Source: Flavobacterium galactosidilyticum (GTDB lineage Bacteria > Bacteroidota > Bacteroidia > Flavobacteriales > Flavobacteriaceae). From it: 64,000 nt of DNA. The stretch is from assembly GCF_020911945.1 (NCBI RefSeq), contig NZ_CP087135.1:496001-560000 (forward strand), read 5' to 3'. Position 1 is the first letter of the stretch. Every line of letters starts with the position of its first letter. Shown piece after piece: positions 1-9,530 of this stretch. The position numbers and the translations under genes are program-made. The notes beneath the pieces are model-generated. The model was given only the letters and a program-made list of their open reading frames with translations. It was not told where the DNA came from and ran no database searches.

Positions 1-270
1 GCTAAAGCATTAGACAAATCGATACAACGTATTGAAGATGCCGTAATGGAAACTTTATCTCAAACACCACCAGAATTAGCTGCTGACATTTACAATACGG
101 GTATCTATCTTGCAGGTGGAGGATCAATGTTAAGAGGTCTTGACAAACGTATTTCTCAAAAAACAGACTTACCTGTTTATATTGCAGAAGATCCATTGAG
201 AGCTGTTGTTAGAGGAACAGGTATGGCTCTAAAAAACATCAATAAATTCAAAAGCATCCTTATAAAATAA
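1..270 (+). CDS. mreB: Rod-shape protein MreB, C-terminal end (partial)
   Basis: This is the last 89 codons of an actin-like MreB; the gene starts before the window. The frame is open from base 1, and the ending contains the family's conserved stretch with TGIYLAGGGSMLRGLD and the late segment AVVRGTGMALKN. MreB polymerises under the inner membrane and guides side-wall peptidoglycan synthesis. It is followed on the same strand by mreC, mreD, a class B PBP2 and rodA, which is the normal elongasome operon, so its identity is secure even though only the end is visible. Confidence 0.95.
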   Translation, partial: AKALDKSIQRIEDAVMETLSQTPPELAADIYNTGIYLAGGGSMLRGLDKRISQKTDLPVYIAEDPLRAVVRGTGMALKNINKFKSILIK

Positions 271-346
271 TTTCTAAATTCCAATTTACATCTAATTGGA
301 ATTTAGAATACCTTTTTTGATTTTAAAAAAAATTCAATTTTAAACA

Positions 347-1171
347 ATGCAGCAAATATTTAATTTTATTTTTAAAAACAGTAATAGAATACTGTTTTTG
401 CTGCTTATAAGCATTTCCTTAGCACTAACTATTCAGTCGCACTCCTTTCACAGAAGTAAAATTATTAGTTCCGCTAATTTTTTAAGCGGAGGCGTTTATG
501 AAAAAGTAAATAACCTTAATGAGTATTTGAATTTAAAAACTCAAAATGAGGAACTTGCTATTGAAAACGCAAAACTAAAAAGCCTTTTATTTAACGTTAA
601 AGACACTACTACGGCTAAAAGATTAGACAGTTTAAAAGGAGTAAAGCTTGAGGATATTATTGTATCAAAAGTAATCCACAACTCCTATAATGTTTATGAA
701 AATTACCTAACTATAAATTCGGGGGAACGCAATGGTGTAAAACCAGATATGGGTGTCATCAATGACAAGGGAATTGTTGGAATTATTGAAAATACATCTC
801 CTAAATACGCTACTGTAATTAGCATTTTAAACAAGAGAACTCAAATTAATGCTAAGATTAAAAAATCAGATCATTTTGGTTCATTGAACTGGAATGGAAA
901 AAGTACTGGTTTCGTGCAGTTGACAGATCTTCCTAGATTAGCTTTAATAAAGATTGGAGATACAATTGTTACTGGTGGACAATCGGTAATTTTTCCCGAA
1001 AATATTAATATTGGAACTATCGCTAAGATTTATAGAGATACGCAAACTAACTTTTACACTTTAGATGTTAAACTATTTAACGATATGACAAACTTAGGTC
1101 ATGTATATATCATTAAAAGTAAAGATCGTGATGAAGTTCTTAATTTAGAAAAAAGAGAAAAAGATGAATAG
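347..1171 (+). CDS. mreC: Rod-shape-determining protein MreC
   Basis: The 274-residue protein has one N-terminal membrane helix (about residues 12-30), a short coiled coil rich in E, N and K (about 50-80), and a periplasmic beta-rich MreC core with the family motif NGVKPDMGVINDKGIVG. MreC links cytoplasmic MreB to PBP2 and RodA in the periplasm. It lies 76 bp after mreB, and its stop overlaps the mreD start by 8 bp, indicating translational coupling. Length and order match flavobacterial mre operons. Confidence 0.93.
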   Translation: MQQIFNFIFKNSNRILFLLLISISLALTIQSHSFHRSKIISSANFLSGGVYEKVNNLNEYLNLKTQNEELAIENAKLKSLLFNVKDTTTAKRLDSLKGVKLEDIIVSKVIHNSYNVYENYLTINSGERNGVKPDMGVINDKGIVGIIENTSPKYATVISILNKRTQINAKIKKSDHFGSLNWNGKSTGFVQLTDLPRLALIKIGDTIVTGGQSVIFPENINIGTIAKIYRDTQTNFYTLDVKLFNDMTNLGHVYIIKSKDRDEVLNLEKREKDE

Positions 1172-1670
1172 CACCTTGTTAGTCAACGTTTCCCGTTTTA
1201 TACTTTTACTAGCCGTTCAGATTATTATATTCAACAATATGAATTTTTTGGGCTATATTAGTCCATTTCCTTATATTCTATTTATTATTCTGTATCCTGT
1301 AAATGGAAACAAGTCAGGATTGATAGCAGCAAGTTTCTTACTTGGGATTATTATGGATTTATTCAGCAATTCAGGGGGAACTCACGCAACTGCTTGTTTA
1401 GTTTTAGCCTATGCAAGACCATCAATTTTTAAGTTTGCTTTTGGTTTAAGTTATGAATATCAAACAATAAAAATAAACGATGTATTAACTCCACAACGTT
1501 TTTCATTTATATTTCTATCTGTAATCATTCATCACTTTACCCTATTTTTACTAGAAGCATTCCAACTGACCTACATTCTAGACACATTAATAACAACATT
1601 ATTAAGCACCGTATTTACAATTATAATTTGTATTATTATCATATATCTTATTAAGCCAAATAAACGATGA
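1164..1670 (+). CDS. mreD: Rod-shape-determining protein MreD
   Basis: The 168-residue protein is almost entirely hydrophobic, with about five membrane helices, which fits MreD, the integral membrane partner of MreC. The sequence itself is poorly conserved in this family. The call rests on size, hydropathy, the segment YPVNGNKSGLIAASFLLGIIMD, split here as seen near residues 43-65, and position between mreC and PBP2. The start overlaps the end of mreC by 8 bp and the stop overlaps the PBP2 start by 4 bp (ATGA). Confidence 0.88.
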   Translation: MNSTLLVNVSRFILLLAVQIIIFNNMNFLGYISPFPYILFIILYPVNGNKSGLIAASFLLGIIMDLFSNSGGTHATACLVLAYARPSIFKFAFGLSYEYQTIKINDVLTPQRFSFIFLSVIIHHFTLFLLEAFQLTYILDTLITTLLSTVFTIIICIIIIYLIKPNKR

Positions 1671-3619
1671 GAAAAGTCTTGTTGCCTTCTTTAATAATTC
1701 TTGCGACTTCTTTGCTTGTTATACGTATTTTTTATTTACAGGTTGTTGATGATACTTTGAAATTAAAGTCGGAAAACAATGCTATTAAAAAGAAATACGA
1801 ATACCCTGAGAGAGGCTACATTTACGACCGAAAAGGAAAACTTTTGGTTGCTAATCAGGCATCTTACGACATCATGGTTATACCACGTGAGCTAAAAAAA
1901 ACAGATACTTTAGAGTTTTGTCAATTACTGAATATCACTAAAGAAGAATTCATCAAAAAAATTGAAAAGGCTAAAATATACAGCCCAAGACTTCCCTCTG
2001 TTTTCTTATCACAATTGAATAAAAGTGAATTTGCTGCTTTCCAAGAAAAAATTCGAAAATATGAAGGCTTTTATTTCCAAAAGCGTTCGTTAAGAGATTA
2101 CGATGTAGGTTTTGGTGCAAATATTTTTGGGTCTATCACTCAAGTAAATGAGAAAATAGTTGATAAAAACCCTTATTACAATAGTGGTGACTTAATTGGA
2201 AAACAAGGTGTAGAAGAAAGTTACGAAGAGCTTTTAAGAGGTGTTAAAGGAGTCAAATATGTCCAAAAAGACAAATACAATCGTGAAATTGGCTCTTATA
2301 AAGACGGAAAATACGACACTATAGCTGTTCAGGGCGAAGATATAAATCTTTCTATAGATGCTGAACTACAGAAATATGGTGAAGAATTGATGATTAATAA
2401 AAGAGGTGGAATTGTTGCTATAGAACCTAGCTCAGGCGAAATATTAGCACTAGTTACTGCACCTTCTTACGACCCAGGTATTTTAGTAGGAAGACAGCGG
2501 TCTAAAAACTATACTCAATTATATCACGATTCTATTGCAAAACCTCTTTACGATAGAGCGCTATTAGCAGAATACGCTCCTGGATCACCATTTAAAATCT
2601 TAACGGGGTTAGTCGCTTTACAAGAAGGTGTTATCGATGAGAACAGCACAGTAATGTGCAACCATGGTTTCAGTTATGCTCGCGGTCGATTCATGAGATG
2701 TCACTGCAGTGGAGGTGCGCTACAACTACATCGAGCAATTTATCAATCTTGTAATTCCTATTTTGCGACAGCATTTATGCGTAACATAAATAAGTATGCG
2801 AAACCAGCGCAAGGAGTTGATATCTGGAGTAATCATCTAAAGAGCTTTGGTTTAGGACAATTTATGGGTTACGATTTACCAACAGGTAAAAGAGGAAAAA
2901 TACCTGATTCTAAGACTTACAAAAGAATGTATCCTAATGGTGGTTGGCGAAGCACTGCTATAGTTTCAAATGCAATAGGTCAGGGAGAAGTTGTAATGAC
3001 GCCAATTCAACTTGCTAATATGATGGCTACAGTGGCTAATGAAGGCTTTTACTACACTCCTCACATCATAAAAAAAATTGAAGAGCACCAAATTGATAAA
3101 AAGTTCACTACCAAACATGTTACCACCGTTGACAAAAAATATTTCAAACCTATTATAAGTGGTTTATTTGATGTTTATAACTCCGGAACTGCGAGAGCAC
3201 TAAGGGTTGAAGGAATTGACATTTGTGGCAAAACTGGTACTGCAGAAAACTTCGCGAAAATAGGAGGTGTAAAAGTAAAATTAGAAGACCATTCTATATT
3301 TGTGGCGTTTGCGCCAAAAGACAATCCTAAGATTGCAATTGCAGTAATGGTTGAAAATGGAGGATATGGCGCTACCATTGCAGGACCTATCGCCAGTTTG
3401 ATGATTGAAAAGTACCTGCGCCAAAAAATTACAAGAGTAGATTTAGAAAAAAGGATGCTGGCAACAAGTTTACAAAGTAGATATGCAAAACTAGGAGGAC
3501 TTTCTGAAAAAGTGAAAGCACAGATAAGAATTAGTGATTCCCTTTTAAACAAGAAAAAAGCAATCCCTGCAGTAAAAGTAAAAATTGATTCTACGACCGA
3601 GAAAAAACAAGCGATATAA
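1667..3619 (+). CDS. mrdA: Penicillin-binding protein 2 (elongasome transpeptidase)
   Basis: This is a class B PBP of 650 residues with one N-terminal membrane anchor (about 5-24), a PBP dimerisation domain that starts at the RGYIYDRKG motif, and a transpeptidase domain. The three active-site motifs are visible: S307-P-F-K310 (nucleophile motif), S361-C-N363, and K522-T-G. The enzyme cross-links lateral-wall peptidoglycan as partner of RodA, which follows 5 bp downstream. About 60 residues beyond the transpeptidase domain form a charged tail rich in lysine. It is translationally coupled to mreD by an ATGA overlap. Confidence 0.94.
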   Translation: MRKVLLPSLIILATSLLVIRIFYLQVVDDTLKLKSENNAIKKKYEYPERGYIYDRKGKLLVANQASYDIMVIPRELKKTDTLEFCQLLNITKEEFIKKIEKAKIYSPRLPSVFLSQLNKSEFAAFQEKIRKYEGFYFQKRSLRDYDVGFGANIFGSITQVNEKIVDKNPYYNSGDLIGKQGVEESYEELLRGVKGVKYVQKDKYNREIGSYKDGKYDTIAVQGEDINLSIDAELQKYGEELMINKRGGIVAIEPSSGEILALVTAPSYDPGILVGRQRSKNYTQLYHDSIAKPLYDRALLAEYAPGSPFKILTGLVALQEGVIDENSTVMCNHGFSYARGRFMRCHCSGGALQLHRAIYQSCNSYFATAFMRNINKYAKPAQGVDIWSNHLKSFGLGQFMGYDLPTGKRGKIPDSKTYKRMYPNGGWRSTAIVSNAIGQGEVVMTPIQLANMMATVANEGFYYTPHIIKKIEEHQIDKKFTTKHVTTVDKKYFKPIISGLFDVYNSGTARALRVEGIDICGKTGTAENFAKIGGVKVKLEDHSIFVAFAPKDNPKIAIAVMVENGGYGATIAGPIASLMIEKYLRQKITRVDLEKRMLATSLQSRYAKLGGLSEKVKAQIRISDSLLNKKKAIPAVKVKIDSTTEKKQAI

Positions 3620-3624
3620 TTCAG

Positions 3625-4860
3625 ATGAAAAACCAAAGTGTATCAAATAATATTGACTGGATAAGTATAATAATTTATACGTTATTGGTTATTTTGGGCT
3701 GGCTTAACATATACTCCTCCTCCTTGTCCTCGATGGAAGATACGTACCAAAAGCAATTGATATTCATTGTACTTACCATTCCTTTGATTTTCGTAGTACT
3801 ATCAGTTGATGGTAAATTTTACGAAAAATATGCGAGTATTATTTTTATAATCTCGCTATTATCACTTGTAGGTTTATTTGCATTTGGAAAAACCATTGCA
3901 GGGCAGCGTTGCTGGTACGCAATAGGAAGCTTTACATTACAACCGTCAGAGTTTGCAAAAGCTGCAACCTCATTAGCGCTAGCGAAATATTTAAGTGACA
4001 CTCAAATTAATTTAAAAGAAGTCAGTAGGCAGTGGCAGGCGCTAGCCATTATACTTTTACCAGTAATGTTGATTTTGCCGCAGCCCGATCCCGGAAGCGC
4101 CTTAATTTACAGTATATTTATAATTGTTTTATACCGCGAGGGACTTCCTGCATGGTATGTGTTAACTGGTTTTGTCACCATATTTTTGTTTGTATTAACG
4201 CTCGTATTAGAACCCCAATACGTAATACTTATTGGATTAGCTGTGTTAGTTATCATCCATTTTAAATCGAGATTAGGGGACAGAAATATTGTTTTAAGTA
4301 GTATTCTATTTGTGCTTATGTCAGGATTCGTCTTATCTGTAGATTATGTTTTTGATAATGTTTTTAAACAACATCATAGAGACCGTTTCAATATTCTGTT
4401 AGGTAAAACTGTTGATATGAAAGGAGTTGGATACAACACCAATCAATCTGAAATCGCGATTGGATCAGGCGGATGGATTGGGAAAGGCTTTCTAGAAGGA
4501 ACGCAAACTAAAGGAGGTTTTGTACCAGAGCAACATACGGATTATATTTTCACTACAGTAGGCGAAGAATGGGGTTTTGCTGGCTCATTAGTTGTAATAG
4601 CTCTTTTTGCAGGCCTATTCCTTAGAATAATATATTTGGCAGAAAGGCAGAAAACAAAATTTAGTAGAGTTTACGGATATTGTGTTGCAGGAATTTTATT
4701 TACCCACTTTTTTGTAAATATTGCAATGGTCGTTGGTATTTTCCCAACCATTGGAGTTCCACTACCTTTCTTTTCCTATGGTGGATCTGGACTCTGGGGA
4801 TTTACTATTTTGTTATTTATTTTCATAAAGATGGATGCCAATAAAGTAAATGAATGGTAA
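3625..4860 (+). CDS. rodA: Rod-shape protein RodA, SEDS peptidoglycan polymerase
   Basis: The 411-residue polytopic protein has about ten membrane helices. The SEDS motifs are present: the QPSEFAK segment early, the EQHTDYIFTTVGEEWG stretch containing the catalytic-loop acidic residues, and PFFSYGGSG near the end. RodA polymerises glycan strands from lipid II together with PBP2, encoded immediately upstream. It is the last gene of the mre operon and runs convergently into the nuclease gene, with only 10 bp between stops and no clear terminator. Confidence 0.94.
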   Translation: MKNQSVSNNIDWISIIIYTLLVILGWLNIYSSSLSSMEDTYQKQLIFIVLTIPLIFVVLSVDGKFYEKYASIIFIISLLSLVGLFAFGKTIAGQRCWYAIGSFTLQPSEFAKAATSLALAKYLSDTQINLKEVSRQWQALAIILLPVMLILPQPDPGSALIYSIFIIVLYREGLPAWYVLTGFVTIFLFVLTLVLEPQYVILIGLAVLVIIHFKSRLGDRNIVLSSILFVLMSGFVLSVDYVFDNVFKQHHRDRFNILLGKTVDMKGVGYNTNQSEIAIGSGGWIGKGFLEGTQTKGGFVPEQHTDYIFTTVGEEWGFAGSLVVIALFAGLFLRIIYLAERQKTKFSRVYGYCVAGILFTHFFVNIAMVVGIFPTIGVPLPFFSYGGSGLWGFTILLFIFIKMDANKVNEW

Positions 4861-4870
4861 ACAGGGAAAA

Positions 4871-5740
4871 TTATTTAAAACTCCACGATTTATAATCGTC
4901 GGTACTCTCTAATTTATTTTCTATTGTATCATCTAAAGCGGGAAAGAAATCTATGCCAGTAAGCTTTTCGAGATGATCAACAGCAACTACAAATTCATAA
5001 AGAGGCCTCGTGCTAGCTTCATTGGGCACCAGAAAAGAAATCATTTTTATATCGTTCTCGGATGTAGTCAATAAAACTTTATAAAAATATTTAGGAACTG
5101 AAACTTTCTCCTTTCCTATAGTTTTTAGTGGCTTGTCTAAAACTCCAGCAGTAACTACATAAACACCATTATACTTCACAGCCCAGTAACGGACTTTTTG
5201 CTCTAATCTATTCCAAATACCGTTGTTAAAATCATGTACTTGGGGAGAAATATTTGAAGTAAAAAAAGTGTCGTTATATGCATTTAAATCAAAACTCATA
5301 TCCCCTGCCGGAACCAAATGACCTTTATCATAACCAGAATTTTTATAATTTTTCCAATCAGCTGAACCTGTTGTTACTTTAGTATCTTCATTAAAAAAAG
5401 GCCTTCTAAAATGATTATTCCTTACGTAATCTTTCTTTAGTTCGTACGCTACCCATTCCGATTGCTCATGAGATTCGCTGTAAGAAAGCGTATAATACGC
5501 ATTTTTCACAATCTGGTTGGTGGTGGACGTAGGTAAATAATCAAAAACTACATTCTTACTCGTATCATTTCGTGCGTGGCTATTACTTGTCTGTACGTCT
5601 TCATTAACTAATACACGAGTTCCCTCCTCTTGTTTTATAATCGGCTTATCTGTCCCTTGATTTTTATTACAAGAAAATAAGAAGCTGACGAAAAATAATA
5701 TCAAAAAGCTATAACTCTGTCTTATCATTTTGTTTTGCAT
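4871..5740 (-). CDS. DNA/RNA non-specific endonuclease, lipoprotein
   Basis: This is a NUC1-family (beta-beta-alpha metal) nuclease. The catalytic motif appears as DKGHLVPAGDM, a DRGH variant in which the His is the general base, followed by the metal-site region FFTSNISPQ. The N-terminus is a lipoprotein signal ending in a Cys (about residue 24 from this start), so the enzyme should be anchored outside the cytoplasm and act in nutrient or DNA scavenging. A longer frame opens at 5770, but the start at 5740, or one four codons later at 5728, gives a normal signal peptide. It is convergent with rodA. Confidence 0.86.
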   Translation of the reverse strand: MQNKMIRQSYSFLILFFVSFLFSCNKNQGTDKPIIKQEEGTRVLVNEDVQTSNSHARNDTSKNVVFDYLPTSTTNQIVKNAYYTLSYSESHEQSEWVAYELKKDYVRNNHFRRPFFNEDTKVTTGSADWKNYKNSGYDKGHLVPAGDMSFDLNAYNDTFFTSNISPQVHDFNNGIWNRLEQKVRYWAVKYNGVYVVTAGVLDKPLKTIGKEKVSVPKYFYKVLLTTSENDIKMISFLVPNEASTRPLYEFVVAVDHLEKLTGIDFFPALDDTIENKLESTDDYKSWSFK

Positions 5741-5847
5741 AATATAATTTAAGAGGTGTGTAAAGAGCAAATTCTAGAAGTAACATCAATATTGCCAAGT
5801 ATTAAAAAATTTGTTATTATTTAAAGCGTAAAATAACTTAAAAAAAA

Positions 5848-5876
5848 CGCTCCAAAAAAAATATTTTTTTGGAGCG
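5848..5876 (-). terminator. Hairpin terminator after the processing protease
   Basis: CGCTCC and GGAGCG arms enclose an A-run followed by a T-run that can extend the stem. It lies just past the stop of the protease gene on the minus strand and is followed by a T-rich stretch. Rho-independent termination is inferred from structure only. Confidence 0.7.
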
Positions 5877-5908
5877 CTGGTTTAAATTGAAATACCAATT
5901 ACTTAAAG

Positions 5909-8176
5909 TTATGATTTCGCTAATTTCTCTTTCTTTAATTTAACAGGCATGATTTTTTTTGAAACTGTTTTAGTTTGCAAATCATCTAAGACATTTAAGG
6001 CTTCTTCAACGTAAACATCTTTCGATAATGCTTCATGCCATCTTTCTCTTTTCTCTTTCAAAGTAACGTCCTTATTCATAGCGTCAGTTTCGTAAGGCAA
6101 TGAAGTAAACGAAAGTGCGTTTTTATAATCCATAATTGGTTTATATTTTTTAGCCTTTTCCTCCACTTCTGATTGAGCCGTTTTGAATTTATCTATATTC
6201 AGACTATAAACATTATCTTTACTTCTGCTGTCAATCCACTTTGCATTTTCTTCAATTAATTGAAATTGAGGATTAGCACTTATTCTATTTTTACTATTTG
6301 CAATAGCTTGATTAAAATTGGCGTTTTTGTTCCATTCAATATAATCTGTTTTGTCAATTTTATCCCATGGCATTGCGTTCTCTATATCACGCTCACCCAT
6401 TTTAAGGTACGCATAACGATCAGGCATAACAATATCACTATGCACTCCTTCTAGTTGAGTAGAACCGCCGTTTATTCGATAGAATTTTTGCGTTGTCGTT
6501 TTAATAGCTCCTAAATCACCTACACCACTATTACGAACAAATTGATTCAAATCGATAACATTTTGCACCGTTCCTTTACCGTAAGTTTGTTTACTACCAA
6601 TGATAATTCCTCTTTTATAATCTTGTATTGCCGCCGCTAGAATTTCAGAAGCTGAAGCTGAAAAACTATTCACCATTATTACTAAAGGCCCATCATACTC
6701 AATTTTCTTATCTCTGTCGTAAAGCACTTCTTTCTTTCTACCAGCTGATTTAATTTGAACTATTGGACCTTGCTCAATGAACAGTCCTGCAATATCAACA
6801 ACAGTAGATAGAGATCCGCCACCATCATCACGAACATCTAAGACAATTCCGTTAACACCAGCTTTTTTCAATCGATCTACTTCTATAGCGATATCTTTAC
6901 CTGCATCTCTTCCATCCTTGTTCTCAAAGTCAATATAGAATTTAGGCAAATAAATCACACCATATTTTAATCCATCTTTGTTTACAATACTTGATTTAGC
7001 GTAGGTTTCTTCGATTTCAACAATATCTCTAATGATTGGGATAACCTTAATAGTTCCATCCACTTTTTTAACAGTAAGACGAACTTCTGAACCTTTAGGC
7101 CCTTTTATTTTCTTAACTACATCATCAAGACGCATCCCAACAACATCAACTGCTTCTTTATTTCCTTGCGCCACTTTCATAATTAAATCACCAGATTCAA
7201 GTAGTTTTCCTCTCCACGCTGGTCCACCAGAAATAAGTTCGGTAATTTCAGTGTAATCATTTTTCTTTTGAAGGCGCGCTCCAATTCCTTCTAGTTTCCC
7301 ACTAATACTCACATCAAAGCGTTCTTTTTCCTCTGGAGCAAAATAGTTTGTATGAGGATCAAATCGTGCAGTTATTGAATTAATGTAAACAGAAAACCAA
7401 TCATTTCTATCTAAATCATTCATAAAACCGAAATACTCATCCAAAGATTTTAGCGCACTAGCTCTAGTATCTTTCTCTAATTCTTCAAACGATTTAATTT
7501 TACCATCCCCTTTGTCAGCGCTACTTTTATCAGAGTCGTAAGAATCTAGTTTAAGATTTTGATCAGAATTTAATACCGCTGTAGAATCTTTAGTTTTAAC
7601 GATACCCTTACTTTTATTATCCTGCATTTCTAAACGGTCAGTTAATGACGAAAGAGTAGATAATTTGATCTGCTTGCGCCATCTATCAGTAAGATCCTTA
7701 AAGTTTTTAGAGTAAGGTGCTTTTTCATAATCCGTATTAAAACTCTCATCGATTTTATAATCGAATGGTTTACTCAAAACATCTTTATAGATTTTTTTAC
7801 TTTCGTCCATTCTTTGCATCAATCGTGTGTAAGTCAAATCAAAGAAAGACAAATCCTTGTTCATAATCTGATCATCTAATTGCAATTCAAATTTTGAAAA
7901 TTCATCGACATCAGATTGCAAAAAGAATCTTTTGGATGGATCCAAAGCTTGAATGTAATCTTTATACACACCTTTTGAGAATGCATCATCTATAGGAGAG
8001 GGACTATAATGTCCTTTTTCTATTACGAACGTTAGTAATTCCAAAAGCAATTTATCCTTTTCAGGATCATTTGCTTTTGAAGCATTCATTTTAAAGGCGA
8101 ATAATGTCACCGATATGCATACGACAGCAAGTATAATTTTATAATTTCTTTTCATAAAGTTAAGAATAGTATTCAT
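5909..8176 (-). CDS. C-terminal processing (tail-specific) protease, S41 family
   Basis: The 755-residue enzyme has an N-terminal membrane/signal segment (about 12-28), the Tsp N-terminal domain, a PDZ domain (about 285-370), an S41 protease core and a C-terminal DUF3340-like region. The catalytic Ser lies in NSFSASASEILAAA and the Lys in GSKQTYGKGTVQ, forming the Ser-Lys dyad of Prc/Tsp. It degrades periplasmic proteins and trims C-termini. An alternative start is Met8. It is the only gene in its transcription unit and is divergent from surE, with a terminator hairpin just downstream. Confidence 0.9.
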   Translation of the reverse strand: MNTILNFMKRNYKIILAVVCISVTLFAFKMNASKANDPEKDKLLLELLTFVIEKGHYSPSPIDDAFSKGVYKDYIQALDPSKRFFLQSDVDEFSKFELQLDDQIMNKDLSFFDLTYTRLMQRMDESKKIYKDVLSKPFDYKIDESFNTDYEKAPYSKNFKDLTDRWRKQIKLSTLSSLTDRLEMQDNKSKGIVKTKDSTAVLNSDQNLKLDSYDSDKSSADKGDGKIKSFEELEKDTRASALKSLDEYFGFMNDLDRNDWFSVYINSITARFDPHTNYFAPEEKERFDVSISGKLEGIGARLQKKNDYTEITELISGGPAWRGKLLESGDLIMKVAQGNKEAVDVVGMRLDDVVKKIKGPKGSEVRLTVKKVDGTIKVIPIIRDIVEIEETYAKSSIVNKDGLKYGVIYLPKFYIDFENKDGRDAGKDIAIEVDRLKKAGVNGIVLDVRDDGGGSLSTVVDIAGLFIEQGPIVQIKSAGRKKEVLYDRDKKIEYDGPLVIMVNSFSASASEILAAAIQDYKRGIIIGSKQTYGKGTVQNVIDLNQFVRNSGVGDLGAIKTTTQKFYRINGGSTQLEGVHSDIVMPDRYAYLKMGERDIENAMPWDKIDKTDYIEWNKNANFNQAIANSKNRISANPQFQLIEENAKWIDSRSKDNVYSLNIDKFKTAQSEVEEKAKKYKPIMDYKNALSFTSLPYETDAMNKDVTLKEKRERWHEALSKDVYVEEALNVLDDLQTKTVSKKIMPVKLKKEKLAKS

Positions 8177-8277
8177 GAATTTTTTATTCTAATTTACGGT
8201 AAAAACTATGCCAACGGTAGCAAAGCCCCTATAAATTTTTGTTAAAGATATAAAAATGTTTATTTTTTCTATAGTAA

Positions 8278-8307
8278 TTGATTCAAGATAACATATTTTT
8301 ATCTTTT
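8278..8307 (+). promoter_or_regulatory. Probable promoter of the surE operon
   Basis: A TTG at 8278-8280 sits about 19-20 bases before TATCTTTT at 8300-8307, close to the Bacteroidota -33 TTG / -7 TAnnTTTG pattern. It points toward surE, 77 bp further on. One base of the -7 box departs from consensus, so this is a moderate call. Confidence 0.45.
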
Positions 8308-8383
8308 GTTCACACAAAACCTTTGTGAGTCCAAAGATTTGCTAATAAAAACATAAATTAAACTTTTTTTTAACAAATATATA

Positions 8384-9163
8384 ATGAAAAACAGTAGACC
8401 TTTAATTCTAATTACGAATGACGATGGCGTTTCGGCTCCAGGAATAAAAGCACTAATTTCAGTAATGGCTGAATTAGGCGAAATTGTAGTTGTGGCGCCA
8501 GATTCTCCACAAAGCGCAATGGGTCATGCGATTACCACCAACAGCACTTTGTATTTAAACAAAATCTCTAAGGAAGGTGATCCGTATCTTGAATACAGTT
8601 GTTCCGGTACTCCAGTAGATTGTGTAAAATTAGCAGTGAACGAGATTTTAAAAAGAAAACCTGATTTATGCGTTTCAGGAATAAATCATGGCTCTAACTC
8701 TTCGATAAACGTAATTTATTCAGGAACAATGAGCGCTGCACTCGAAGCCGGAATAGAAGGCATTCCAGCTATAGGTTTCTCACTAGCAGATTTTGATTGG
8801 AACGCTAACTTTGAACCTGTAAAATCATTTGTCAAAAAAATCTCCTTACAAGTTTTAGAAAACGGCTTGCCAGAAGGTGTTATATTAAATGTCAATTTTC
8901 CAAAATTAGCAGCAAAAGACATTAAGGGAATTCGAGTTTGTCGTCAAGCGAAAGCCCGATGGATGGAAAAATTTGATAAGAGAAAAACACCGCAAGGAAG
9001 AGACTACTACTGGCTCGCTGGAGAATTTGTCAACCAAGATAAAGGCGAAGACACTGATGAGTGGGCACTAGAAAATAACTACATATCAGTAGTTCCTGTC
9101 CAATTTGATTTGACTGCACATCACACGATCCAGCAACTTAATACTTGGAATTGGAATGAATAA
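8384..9163 (+). CDS. surE: 5'/3'-nucleotidase SurE
   Basis: The 259-residue protein opens with the SurE signature ILITNDDGVSAPGI, whose Asp pair binds the divalent metal, and carries the later SGINHGSN motif with the metal-binding Asn. SurE dephosphorylates nucleoside monophosphates and is linked to stationary-phase survival. Length is typical of the family. It overlaps the following small membrane protein by 8 bp and is the first gene of a unit running to lpxB. Confidence 0.95.
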   Translation: MKNSRPLILITNDDGVSAPGIKALISVMAELGEIVVVAPDSPQSAMGHAITTNSTLYLNKISKEGDPYLEYSCSGTPVDCVKLAVNEILKRKPDLCVSGINHGSNSSINVIYSGTMSAALEAGIEGIPAIGFSLADFDWNANFEPVKSFVKKISLQVLENGLPEGVILNVNFPKLAAKDIKGIRVCRQAKARWMEKFDKRKTPQGRDYYWLAGEFVNQDKGEDTDEWALENNYISVVPVQFDLTAHHTIQQLNTWNWNE

Positions 9164-9428
9164 GAAAGATTTATTACTAGGATTTTTAATAGGTTTCGTA
9201 TCGACATTGCTTGGCTCTTATCTCTTTATCACCTTTTTTACTGATTTTACATTTATAGCTGGAATTCAGATTCTGAAGTCACAAGGAAATCTGGGTAAAC
9301 TAATTACATTAGGATGTATTCTGACTTTAATTGCCTTTGGCATTCTATTAAAAATGAACAAAGAAATCATGGCTCGTGGTGTAGTATTGGCAGTTATTGT
9401 ATTGGCCATACTCACTTTATTTATATAA
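9156..9428 (+). CDS. Small membrane protein between surE and lpxB
   Basis: The 90-residue protein has three predicted membrane helices (about 6-27, 43-64 and 70-89) and few charged residues. I do not recognise a named domain. Its start overlaps the end of surE by 8 bp, so it is very likely translated together with SurE. A function in envelope or lipid A biology would be guesswork based only on the next gene, lpxB. Confidence 0.75.
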   Translation: MNKKDLLLGFLIGFVSTLLGSYLFITFFTDFTFIAGIQILKSQGNLGKLITLGCILTLIAFGILLKMNKEIMARGVVLAVIVLAILTLFI

Positions 9429-9530
9429 CAAATGATATTAGTTTATCTTTGTCGATTAGAAAAAGACTTAAAAACACAGTCTGAATCTAATAGATTAGTT
9501 TTTTAAAAATCTTATTCAGAGGGAAAAAAT

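Noticed and set aside
3175..3636. A 153-codon frame on the minus strand.
   Set aside because: It is wholly opposite the PBP2 gene, whose motifs are certain; no family features.
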